Assembly: GCA_008921705.1 (NCBI GenBank)
Contig: VFFE01007738.1
Span: forward strand, 1,307,009 to 1,371,008
Length of the DNA: 64,000 nt
Reading direction: 5' to 3'
From: Burhinus oedicnemus
Lineage: Eukaryota; Chordata; Aves; Charadriiformes; Burhinidae
Position 1 is the stretch's first letter. Each line of letters begins with the position of its first letter. Positions 52,001 to 62,700 of this stretch are shown one piece after another. The position numbers and the translations under genes were made by a program. Under the pieces are notes generated by a model. That model was not told where the DNA came from and did not search any database. It saw only the letters and a list, made by a program, of their open reading frames with translations.

Positions 52001-53014
52001 CTGTCAAGCATAGGAAGAGAAGCAGCTGTTTAAAATTAGAACAGTACACGTTAACAAGTTACTGTACATCCACTAGCAGGAGCATGGGAATATCCTAGAA
52101 AGTAAGTCTTTTAAGACTGCTTTAGTAACAGTGGAAGTTGTTGATGTCTGGGAACTTCAGGTTTCCCGTTTTCCAGGCAAGACTTTTCAGCTGCCTGCAC
52201 ATAGGCACATTTCCTAGCTCCATACCTGGCGTGGAAGTAACCTGCCAGCTAGCTGGGCTAACAGGGAATAAGTGAAGTTGGCAGCTGCCTGCTTTGCCAA
52301 TGGATTGTCTCCAGATATCCGTATTTTTTGGATAGGCACTGGCACAGAGCATTCTGGTTTAGAGGAGTTTCTGTGATGTGGATGTTGTTCCCACACAGAA
52401 TGAAGCACTGGAAACCTCCAGTTTCCCATAAACAGAAGTTTTTATTTTCAGCCAAGCATAAATGAGCGTTTTGAGTCTGTGACATGCCCTGCCTGTGACT
52501 AGAAGGCCTGGGGTTGGGGGGGGGGGTGTGTAGCTTGGCCCAGGTAGGACCTGTGCTCCTCAGTTTTGGGATATTTTTGCGTTCGGTGAGGGAAGGGAGA
52601 GCATCACCCGTTCTTTCCCCGTGCGCTGCCCAGCTGGGTTTGGACAGCTCTGCACCCATTCCTGCTGCGGGGGGGGCTCTGCCCAGCTCACAGGGTTGCC
52701 TTGTCCCCAGGAAGACCCTCGGCATCCTCGTCTTCCCCCAGGGACTGGAAACCTGAGACTGAGCCTGCAGCTCCCAACGGGAAGAGTATCACATTAGCCT
52801 GGAATGATAACCTGGCCAGTCACGTTTCCCTTGGGGTCTCTTAGAAGATATTATTTCAAACCTGCGGTCGCCTTCTCAGAGCCTCAGTCCTGAGTGTCAT
52901 CAGCGTCCTGTCTGGCCTTCTGTGTTTCCATACATCCTCAAAGAATGTTAGTCACCACGCTAATCTTTCTTTTCTCCTTTTCTCTTCCCCCCTTCCTCTC
53001 TTTTAACCTCACAG
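49093..53014. other. Non-coding stretch
   Basis: No gene was recognised. A G+C-richer patch at 49,135-49,330 lies just beyond the old LINE and is open on both strands without a known domain. A 10-bp unit, acacgcatgc, is repeated twice at 50,861-50,880. A second G+C-rich patch at about 52,500-52,760 includes an 11-base G run at 52,516-52,526. A 155-codon minus-strand frame runs across that patch and resembles nothing I know. Confidence 0.5.
50861..50880 (+). repeat. Two-copy 10-bp tandem repeat
   Basis: The unit acacgcatgc occurs twice in direct succession and contains the palindrome gcatgc. Confidence 0.85.
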
Positions 53015-53230
53015 CAGTTCTGTGTCCAGATGAATCTGTGCATTCTTGGGCTAAATTTGTTATTGCTTGCATTCTATAAACCCCGCTCCTCCAAAAACAT
53101 GGATTATTGTAGGTTGTTAAATATAAATGCATTATGCTTCGCAATTGATTATGAAGAGTCAGTTTTGCATGTTTAAAAACTCCTTTCTGGAGTTGTCCAA
53201 GTCCATTGAAATAGAAAACATACAAATAAA
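53015..53230 (+). other. Candidate terminal exon, gene unknown
   Basis: A very long pyrimidine tract (about 52,970-53,005) leads to an acceptor, cctcacag, at 53,014. The following frame is open for 53 codons, starting QFCVQMNLCILGLNLLLLAF, and stops at TAA 53,174-53,176. An AATAAA sits at 53,225-53,230, about 50 bases after the stop. This arrangement is what a last exon looks like. The peptide, with its hydrophobic start, matches no family I know, and a second frame is open for 20 codons. It remains a prediction without conservation or RNA support. Confidence 0.2.
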
Positions 53231-54449
53231 GCACTGTCAGGTGGAAGTAAAAGAGATTTTAAAGTGGACAGTTGAAACCCACTAGTGAGAATTAATCTGT
53301 TTTCCTTTTGTTTAAATCACATGGAGATTAAGACTTTATTTTAGACAAGTCCTTGACTACCCCTAAGAAGCACTGTAGTGTCAAAAGGAGTCTTTCCAAA
53401 GTGCTATGGTTGCGTTGCCTGTTACCCTGACAAGAGGTTGCAGAAAATAATAAGGCTAAGCTTCATGTTGCATTTTCAGTTTCCTTAAAATTCTCTTTTT
53501 CATGTGTGATATGGTGATTACTATCTGGATGAACAAAGCTGTCTTGCAGGAATACTTCTGATGGTTGAATCCCAGCTTAATACATTGAAGCAACAACCTT
53601 AACCTTAATTATTTTGAAAAGTATGCAAATGAAATCATTTTTATTCTAAAAAAAAAAGATAGACCTTTCTGAATTAATTTGTGTATGTCCCTATTTTCAG
53701 AGTGGGTTGTTTAATTCCTGTTTACAAGTGTTTGGCTTTTGTTACTACAGTTTGCTCTAAGTTCCCCCCCCTCCCCTTTTTTTTTTCTTTCTCCCATTAG
53801 AAAGCCATGCTGCAACCTATTTGTTTGAACAACGATGTTTTCTCTCAATAAATCATCAGACAAACTATTGGCTTCATAATCTTTACTTAAAAACAAAAAT
53901 ATCCACATGGGTGCACAGCATTTGGCTAATTAATTTCTGATAATTTGCAATGTTAACAGCCAGCTGCCAGGGGCTTGTGTGACTGTTAATCTGTGGAAGA
54001 AGCCATGGTGAAATGACTGGAGATCTGCTCCTGCTGGTTGCCAGATAAATTCTTCTTATGACAATGTCACTAGGTTAATTAATTCAATTAATGACTCCCA
54101 GTGCAATGTTTTTCTTTGTCTCTTTCATTTGCCACAGGCTGCTGAACAGATACTCCTATGGATGTATTCTGAAGTTATGTCACAGATAAGGAATAATGTA
54201 CCATTTTCATGTCTAGTTCTGAAATCTCTTAATTTTTAATGAAGTTTGGTAGCTGTTAATTCTATTAGAAATTAGTTTCTTTTCTGTTTTTCTTAAATGT
54301 AAGCAATCAAATATACATCACATTATTATATTCAGAAACAGTCGTGATTTTAGGTAACTTTAATTTTCTTTTTTACTTTCCCTTAAAGAAAGAAACTCAG
54401 TGTGAAATTTTGCTCTTCAGATGCCATGAACTGGATGTTTGCTTTTGTC
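53231..54449. other. A+T-rich stretch, possibly conserved regulatory DNA
   Basis: The part 53,925-54,130 contains ctaattaatt, cagctg and repeated taatta sites (gttaattaattcaattaatg), a composition typical of developmental enhancers. It ends in a strong acceptor tract (tttcatttgccacag) at 54,137. The sequence after it is open for 33 codons (AAEQILLWMYSEVMSQ...) up to TAA 54,237-54,239. The two readings, enhancer or exon, are not exclusive. Neither is proven. Confidence 0.35.
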
Positions 54450-54575
54450 CTACAAAAGAACTGCCAGGCTGGACCAGACCTCAGGTGTATCTAGCTTATC
54501 CTCCTAGCTCCAATAATAGCACCATCTGTTTCAAAGTTCAAGAAGCAGAAAAGTGCATCTTACGTCTAGCTGATT
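54450..54575 (+). repeat. Ancient amniote interspersed repeat fragment
   Basis: The pieces aagaactgccaggctggac, cagacc, catctg and tatctagc, followed by aagaagcagaaaagtgcatc, follow an old repeat known to me from turtles and birds (consensus near ACTGCCATACTGGATCAGACC then GTCCATCTAGCCCAGTATCC). The class is uncertain, possibly CR1-derived. The 111-codon frame crossing it (54,344-54,679) is therefore unlikely to be a gene. Confidence 0.55.
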
Positions 54576-56511
54576 TTTTTTTTACTAAGGAAAAAGTGAA
54601 AGAAAAAATACTTCCAAAAGGGGCATGTGGAAGGAATCTCAGAGACACCTATGAGACTCCCAAGAGTCCTCTGTCTTGAATGCCGTCTCATTTTTCTGAG
54701 CATAACTAGGAGAATTTGGAGACAGTGCTTTAAAAAGTGTAGCCATCACTTTTTAGATTAGCTCATATAAAAAGGTAAATAAAGCACGGAGCAAACAATG
54801 AAGTGGCAATGAAAGTCAGTTTTTCTTGATCCCCAGCTAAGGAGGAAACCAGGGGCAGAGCATCATGACGCTCATCCAGTTTATGCTCTCTGTTGGTCTG
54901 GTTTTGCACCACTACGCTTTGGACTTCCTGCAGATCACTCTGGATTAACATTTATACATTGATATTTGTACTGAGGTCACCCTATGGGCCTCTGTATTCA
55001 TTCTCCTGTGTTTCCCATTCATGGTTTTAGTTTCATTCCTTCTCTTGGATATGAGCTGAAAACATGCTTGAATGTGAATTCCAGGTTTGGAAATGAGCTG
55101 AGGCAAGTTGTAAATCCAAATCCCACTGACATTGAAGTTCTGCCCTGGTAGCTCTTCTGGGTTAGCCCCCATTTGGGATGCGAGTGAATCAGATTTAGAA
55201 TGATTTTAATGATCTGGATGACTGATTTAAACCCAGTGAAGACTCTAAGAGGCTTCCAATGAAAACTGAATCTTGCCCTGGGGCATTGCAGCAACCTAAT
55301 AAACCTAAGGGAAAAATGTGGTGAGGAACAACTTAAACTATTCCCAGGAGATTCATTCTGGCTATTGGCATCACTCAAAAACCTGAGGAAGAGGTGATAG
55401 CTGATGTTACCAGTGCAATAAAGGTGTGCATATGGAAAGTTGCCTTCTTCCGAAGTATCAGTGGGAGCTGCACGCTCCATTTGCTCTGCATAGGAGTATC
55501 TGGCATTTTTTGATTGTATTTTCAAAGACTGTCAACTGACTTCACAGTAGCTCCCCCTCCTGTGCCCTATTAGCCTTGCTGAATTATGGATGCAAGTCAG
55601 CCTCCTCTTCACAGGTGAGCCGAGGGCAAGGTCTTCACTGCGTGGTTTGTGAGGTGTCTGCTCTTCTTAAACCAGATGGACGCACTTGAACAGCCAGTTC
55701 AGGGAGGGAAGGGGGACTCCGCAAGTTCACTGCTGAGCTCTGTGCAGCGCTGTGCCTTAACAAAGCCTGTCGTGAAGTTTATGGCATCTTTTGACACTTG
55801 TTATCTAATGAAAAGACTATTATCCCCCTAAGGGGGAAATCACCATGTGCTTTTCTTTAAATTCAATCCAAACATATACTTTTTAAATAGAAACACTTTG
55901 GTGTTTCATGTCAGGGCCCTTTAGCATAAGCAGCTGCCCAGGCAAGCCATACGCAAGAAGCATAATTTGAGCTGTCATTTCCCTGCAGTAAATGCTTTCC
56001 TTTGTTTCTAGGAGCTGAGTGATAGAAATCAGGATATGTAAATTTGGGCAATGGATCTTAATTATGAGCAGCAGGTGTCTGTGCAAGAGTGCTCAGGTGA
56101 GGGGGGGGGGTAGTACAGCTACTGTGACTTGCTTGTTGTCGGTGTACAAAGGGAGGGCTACAAAGCTCCAATTAATTATCCACGTTAATGAGCTCAGCGA
56201 CCCAAGTGAAAGGAGAGTGCCTTGTCTGCTGCTTCAGTTTAGTCTTCTCAGCAGACAGCGGTTTAAAAACCAGTTATGCAGCTCAGCCTGCGAAGAGTGC
56301 CAACAGTCAGCAGTAAGTATTAAATTACCATGATAAACCCTGAGAAATCAATTTGTGGGGGTATAGACTATGATGAATAATCCTGTTGGAGAAATTAATT
56401 GTCTGAGGAACGTTTCCTCAAGATGTCCTGACCAGAGGAGCATCTTCCCAGTGTGTTTGTAAACGTGACTGTATTTGGGGAGACAACACTGTTTATTTTT
56501 TACTGATTTAG

Positions 56512-56596
56512 GTAGGTAATAATTATTAGGTAATTATTATGTAATTGTGTAATTATTATTACCTATTAATAGGTAATTATTATGCTTTTTTTTTTT
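56512..56596. repeat. A+T-rich palindromic tract with T run
   Basis: Units of the form taattatta and aggtaat recur in both directions. The centre, 56,558-56,577, is a perfect 20-base palindrome (attacctatt and its complement), and imperfect pairing continues outwards. A 12-13-base T run follows. Such tracts can extrude cruciforms and often vary in length. Confidence 0.8.
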
Positions 56597-57450
56597 TGGT
56601 CAACACTGCTAATCACACTGAAAGCATTAAGGTCAGGTGAGCTGGGGGGCATAATTCATACCTAATGTAACGTGCAGATTACTGTCGGACTGTAGTGTCT
56701 CTGTCTTGTGTCTGCACGGGCACAGGTAAGGGAAGACAGGCAGGAAAGGTGCCTCCAGACAAGGTGCAGTCCACGCTTCCTTCAGTCTGACCCCTAATCT
56801 GAGTGGGTAATTCAGTTTCTATGCCCATTTAACCATGGCTTTTCCACCAAGGGTGTTAATATTGTACCATTTATTGAAAAATGAAGCATTATTGATCTTT
56901 TTTGCTGAAGTTACAGGTCTACTTTGTAAGCAAATGCATAAAGGTGAAGTTATATGTTGTGGTTTGAGCCGATTTAAGGTCTTGCTGTTGTGTGAAAGAG
57001 CGGGTCCCCGTCCCTGGTTCTGTGATCCTGCCCTTGTGCTGGCTCTGACATACAGGAGGCTCTGTACTGAGTCAGTGCAACTCGCTGACCAACGGAAAGC
57101 TATCCCAGAAAAAATAGCAGATGATGTCTGATATCTTCCTTCCTTATCCCTTGGTGTTAGACCATCACTTTTTCCCCCACCAGAGATATCATAATTCTCT
57201 TTTAAGTAGGGCAGCTTAAGTAGTAATAGACAGGAGTGCCCCACATAGACAGTAGGGACCAGTCTGTCACCCGGACAATATACTTTAATCAAGTGGTTTT
57301 TCCCTTACAACTTGCTTCCTGTTCCCTGCACTGATGGGTTGAGACCTTGGGCCATTCCCAGGATAACCCAATTTTGTTACTATATAACTCCTGGCCTGGA
57401 GTGGATTGCTGTTAGCAGCCCTTCAGTGAGTCCTCTTCCCAGCTGTGGGT

Positions 57451-57488
57451 TTGTTTTTTTTTTTTTTCTTCTTTTTGCCCCCCCCCCA
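57451..57488 (+). repeat. T-run followed by C-run
   Basis: A T-rich stretch passes through ttcttctttttg into a run of ten C. This homopolymer-rich polypyrimidine tract is prone to length errors. Confidence 0.85.
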
Positions 57489-59621
57489 TCTGTGGCAATA
57501 TCTAAGCAGACATATGGGCCTTCATTATGCATTGTCCTACACCTTGTGTGGCCACTGAGGTTAGTGCAAAGTGGGTGTTAAACAGCAGCATTCTTATGTG
57601 GCAGTGTTTTACACCCCCTTGGTAAATGATTACGTGAGGTCCAGAGAAATAAACTGCCAGCCCCGATACAGCACTGTGCAATTTTGCTGCAAATTTGGGG
57701 TACTGTACTTTGAAGAAACCAAAGCCTTTCATCCTTTGAAAAACAAAATCAAAACCAGAAGAAACAAAATCTCTGACAACTGTAGCTGTGTGAAGGGAGG
57801 GCATCTGGCCAGGTTATAGCAGAATAACTTATTGGGTGACCTCACATGTCAAGCAGTATATATAGAGAAATAATTATTAAACAAAACCACTTCGCTTCTC
57901 TAGCTCTACTGCTTCTTGCAAAGCAATAGTCCCCAATTATATTTTTCAGTAGAAAACTTGGGGATATGGGTGCAAGTTTAAAATTGTAACATCCTATCCA
58001 TTTGTAAACCTTTCCACAACCAGGAATATTTCTGAGTAAGAACTGAAGCATCTCTGCTTGTGTAGAGGCAATGTTGGTACACAATGCAGGACAAACCAGT
58101 CAAGCCACTTTAAACAGGATAAATGAACGAAGGCTTCAAGGTAGGATCAGCTGTTTATTTACATCCATTGTGTCCTTGTTTCCCACACAAATATATTCTG
58201 TGTTTAAAATTTATAAAGCTGGGCAAGCCCTTCTCACGCTGTTCTCAGTAAAATATTGCTCGCCGCATCTCTCTGAGGGGCTGCTGACAAATAGGCTCTT
58301 GTTGTCTAACTTTCTCTCTGCTGAGGTTAATGATTAAGTGGTTCAGAAGGTTAATTCCTGGAGATAGTGTTGTCTTTGGCTTGAACAGATGTTGGTAGTG
58401 CTTTAATGTGGTTATCAAACTCTGCTGCCCTTCATTCTTTGCTCTGTGCAGTCCTGGGTATTGTTCACCAATGCATTCCAGGCCCACTCTATGGAGATCC
58501 AGCAGAGCTGAACATACCATTGCATTACCGCTGCAGAGCATCGGTTTTCCTGAGGTCACACTGGATAATGCCAATATATAGCACGTAAACTGATAACGAC
58601 AGTCTTGATCTTTAAAAGATCTGTAAATATTTGTATACGCATAAAGATACAGAATACCTTTTGAGGCTTTTATTGAACGATCTGTAAAGCCACTCGCAGC
58701 CTTTATATGATCAAATCCCTCAATAGCCCCTATAGAGCCGTGCATCACTGTGTAAACCCTGCCCCTCCTCCCCTCAGCACCTCATATCTTGTTAGATGAT
58801 ATGAATCTCAAGGGTGTCTGGAGTAAGCTGTTGTGTGATCAGTACCTCTAACAGCCCGCTGAAGCACTGGGGGTTGGACCAATACTTACAGCGCTTGAAG
58901 CTATGTCATTATAGGAGCTGCTGGATACACGCAGATTCCCACATCCACTGTGTCATAACCATCCATCAGGATCTGGCATTAGGCGGTAGGAAGAGCAGTG
59001 TCAGGAAGGTATTTACCAGGCAGCCTTGCAAATGCCTCCTGCCCTCTTCCTGCACACTGCTCTAGACCTGCTAGCAGAAAAGCTGTTGGAGTTAAAAGCA
59101 TCTAACCTCACTCTGTCTGGATACGAAAATCTCATAATTTTAATTATTGTGTTGTTTTTCTTATTATGTGTTTTTTAGTATCACTAGCTCACAAATTGTA
59201 CCCAGATTCAGCACAGTATAAAGCACTTTGTTTTAATTTGGGGAAGAATTACTGTTAACTTGTAGGAGTTAACTGGCTTATGAAATCAGGGCATTTTCCA
59301 AGAACCTTGTGTTTCTATAATGTGGAGGTATTTTTAGAAGCAATTTACAGTTGCAAAGAGAAGCTGGGTCCTGTGACCAAAATAAATGCTGGTATTTTAA
59401 ATAGTAGGATGCAAAAAAGAATACAAACTTTATAATTTCTATAAGCAGTCCTTGAAAGAATTCATTTTAAGCCAGCCTCATGGTGGCATTCATTGTATTT
59501 GAATGTCAATACTGACAATGCCATAAGTGAATCATCATCTTGGACTTTACCTGTTCGTTATTATTTGTGACACCACAAATGGAAAGGATTTTTTTCTTTT
59601 TTTCTTTTCTTTCATTACAAG

Positions 59622-59758
59622 TTGAGATTAAACTTGAAGCTGATGATACCTGTGTCCCTACTGCGCAATGCTATGTGAGAAGCTCTGCCCTTGTGATGTT
59701 GTGCGCTCCTGACTTCCCAATGGTCACCAATGCCGAGTGGCACGATGCCCTGTTTTAG
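59622..59758 (+). other. Candidate terminal coding exon, gene unknown
   Basis: A long T-rich tract ends in attacaag at 59,621, an AAG-type acceptor. Of the three frames, one is open for 44 codons from 59,624, starting EIKLEADDTCVPTAQCYVRS, and stops at TAG 59,756-59,758. The peptide is balanced in composition and includes four cysteines, and the DNA is richer in CpG than its surroundings. That makes it look more coding-like than most frames here. I recognise no family, and no upstream partner exon is visible. Confidence 0.22.
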
Positions 59759-62700
59759 GGTTCCCTGGTGCAGTCTGTAGTTTTAAACCTGCCGGAAAAC
59801 ATTGGCGTCATTGCATCCGATCACAGGCAACGTCTTACGGCCACAACCTTTACCACAAATGCAATACCTGGGTTTGAACATCCTGACAGATTTGAAACAT
59901 AATTGTGCCCAGCGGCTGTTGTGGCACAATTCGGCTCTTCTTCAGTGCTTCAGCTGCCATGCGGCAGAACGGAGTGAAAACTCCCAGGGCCAGAAAAAGA
60001 GAAAGAACAAATTATCACCATAATGAGGGTGCTTCTCTGGGGACAGGGTGCTAAGTCCCTACGCCTTGTGACTCTTCTGCTCTTAACAAGCACTTAATTT
60101 GGTTTTGTGTCAGATGGTCTTTCAGCTCAAGTAGCCTTTGCGCTCCCTTAGTTTTACCTTTACAGTCTCTTTAAAAAACAATTTGTACCCCAGTTCAGTT
60201 GTAATCTGCAGGACGTTGTTTTAACCTCCTTGCATAAAGCTGTATTTTATTCCTTTGCACTGGTTTAGGTCTTTCTTCAAGAGAACTGGGCATGGTTATA
60301 CCTGCTGCGGTCGCAGTGGTGTCCTGCGTGCTGGCATCAGTCCCTCCCTACAGCCAGCAAACAGCCCTCCCCACTGGGGCCTGTGCTCACCTTCACCTTT
60401 TTTAGCAGCTGCATCACTTCGGTTGATCTTTGTTGGCCTGTCGTTGATTAGAAAATCCCTCCTGCCCCGTCTATCCCTTTCTCTGTCACTTCCAACTGAT
60501 GAACTTGCCATCTCTGCTTTTGCTCCTTACTTAAGACTCATTATATATTTGCTGTTGGCTCTGTGGGAGACACGGCTGAGATTGAAAGGCCCAGTATGCC
60601 AAGGGCTGGAGGGCGTTTGCGGTTCTAAGGAGTTTCCAGTCTCAGGCATAAGCTGGAGTGGGCATAAAGCAGTAAGGGTAAGACCGGTTAAGTCAGTCGG
60701 CTAGACTTTTCCAAAGTGCTCCTCCTCTTCACCCTGCTGAAGCTGGAGATGTGATTCCCATGGATTTCCACAACAATATAGTTAAAACAATACTTTTAAA
60801 AGCTTCTTTCCCTGTTGATAACTTACATTTAGCCAACAATCTCGATTAGGCTAAAGCTCTCTGTGCTGCTTGTGTATGTACTCAAACCAGGGAGTTGCAC
60901 GTATACATTCGATTTGTTATGAAATTCCTAGTGATTTTATCAAATCCTGGTTGACTATCCCCCAAATACTTCTCTGCAGAACGGTGTGTACCAAAACATG
61001 AGGTAGCTAGAGGGATGGCACCAGCAAACCAGTGTACTGAAGGGTGAGGAACCAGTAGTCCGTGCGAACAGAAGCTAGCCTCCGTGCTTGCTTTTGGGCT
61101 GCGTGTACGGCAGAGGGAGCAGAAGGCGACTGGCCAAGTTAGCTGAGCCCAGCACCGGCGGGAACTGCGGGGCAGTGCTGCTTGTGGTGAAGATTAGGAA
61201 GAGGAAAGGGGATGGACAATAGGTAAAATCAGAAAATAATACAGGTTTTCTGTACTTTAAAAAACACCTAACACCTGGAGAGCAATACGGTTTAGCTGGA
61301 TAGAGCTGACTGCAGTGCAATAAAGATGACGGCTGTGTTTCGAACTTACAGAAAAGTGCTGTGCCACAGAATCTGATCCCCTCCAAACTATCCCTACCTA
61401 TTTGAATGGGTCTCTTCTCATTGGTAATGTATTGGAAATTATTCCGACACTGTCCGAGGGGTGTTTTGAACATAAGTAGAACTATGCTGCAGCGAATAGA
61501 TTTTAATTTCTCTATGGTTGTATTTCTTGCGGGGAGCTGTTGTGCGCTTACATGTGCGCGTTGCACCAGGATATTTACTAACATTGCTAGATCTCTGCAC
61601 GTAATGGCAGGGACTCCAGAGGCTGGGAGTGGTTTGATTTGCATGTGTATGAATTTCAAATTGCTAGCGCTATTCTTGTGATATATCTGTTGTAACTGGT
61701 GTTTGCCATGTCCGAAAGCAGATGAAGGCCACGCTAAGTGTGGTTACCTCTGAGGATGCCCGGCTTTCCACTCATCCTTCAGGAGGAGGGTGCTCTGCAG
61801 AGATTCAGCAATGACTTGCAGAAAGGCAACGCCTCGTCCATGCTGTTGATTTCCATCTCTTCTCTGGCTGAGGTGCCTGTGAGCCACATCATCAACTACT
61901 ACTGGCTGAAAAGTAGACCAGCAAAAATTAAAAAAATTATCCTCTTTCCCCTGGATAAATTTCACAGCTTGGTTTGTCCCAGAACTGCACAGATGCCTGT
62001 GCTGTCATGGCATAGGCACATACATGAAGGGGAACAAGAAACCCGGGATGGAGAAGGGGATGTGGCTGTTAGCACTGGTTTAAATGCACAATAAGCCCTG
62101 GGCCAAGTGCCTTTTACAAAGTTGGTGCTGAGCAGACCTTGTTCTGAATTAGAATTAATGCTAAAAAAATGTTATCCTCCCTGGAAATATAAAGTCCACG
62201 TTCAGCAGTTTCCCACACTGAGGGAGAAATACAGTTTAGAAAGAAATATTTTGGTTTTGAAATCTTCCACAGAAAACTGAGCCCAGACCTCCACCTCACA
62301 GGGCTGGGGGACGTGACTGCTTAGCCAGGGCTGTAGGACCAAGGCCAGACCTCTTGCACTGCGGGAGCCTGGAAAACCTGGGAGGAGAGTTAATTAACCA
62401 TCTAGCACAGAGGAATGATCTTGGTGCTGGAAAAAAAAAAGCTACTGAATAAAGGGAGCTGGTCAAGAGGAATTAGGGAATTAGGCTTGTCAGTGAAGCA
62501 GAGCAGGCAGCTCTGCAGTGGAAAAGCATCGTGGTCTGAGAGAGGTGCAAAGAGGAAAGCACTTTCTTGAGGTCCTTGTTAAGAGGCAGTGGAGTTTGGT
62601 GAAGGTGCTCTGGGAGGTGGGACACATCACCAATATCCTTCCTGCGGGGAGCCAGAGATGATAGGAAGCAGTGACACTGACTTAAAGGCTTGCCATAGGT

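Larger units (their letters stand above)
54576..59621. other. Non-coding stretch with possible regulatory parts
   Basis: The part 55,905-56,330 has enhancer-like content (tcttaattatg, caattaattatcc, gcagctg). Within it, 56,012-56,096 lies between a strong acceptor (tttgtttctag) and a CTCAG|GTGAGG donor, and holds a start codon at 56,051 open for 15 codons to the donor. A 10-base G run follows at 56,101. Minus-strand frames of 157-168 codons at 55.0, 56.8 and 58.2 kb have no recognisable domain. Confidence 0.45.

Noticed and set aside
52258..52725. 155-codon minus-strand frame in a G+C-rich patch
   Set aside because: G+C-rich DNA has fewer stop codons on both strands, and the peptide is low-complexity in part and matches nothing known.
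54344..54679. 111-codon plus-strand frame
   Set aside because: It runs across an ancient interspersed repeat (54,450-54,575), so the frame is incidental.
55019..55525. 168-codon minus-strand frame
   Set aside because: No family resemblance, and no promoter, splice or polyadenylation context.
58245..58748. 167-codon minus-strand frame
   Set aside because: No recognisable domain or regulatory context. Frames of this size are expected occasionally in 64 kb of non-coding DNA.
61075..61659. 194-codon minus-strand frame
   Set aside because: It is the longest frame outside the repeats, but has no domain, no splice or start context, and a composition rich in Leu, Ser and Pro like other chance frames.
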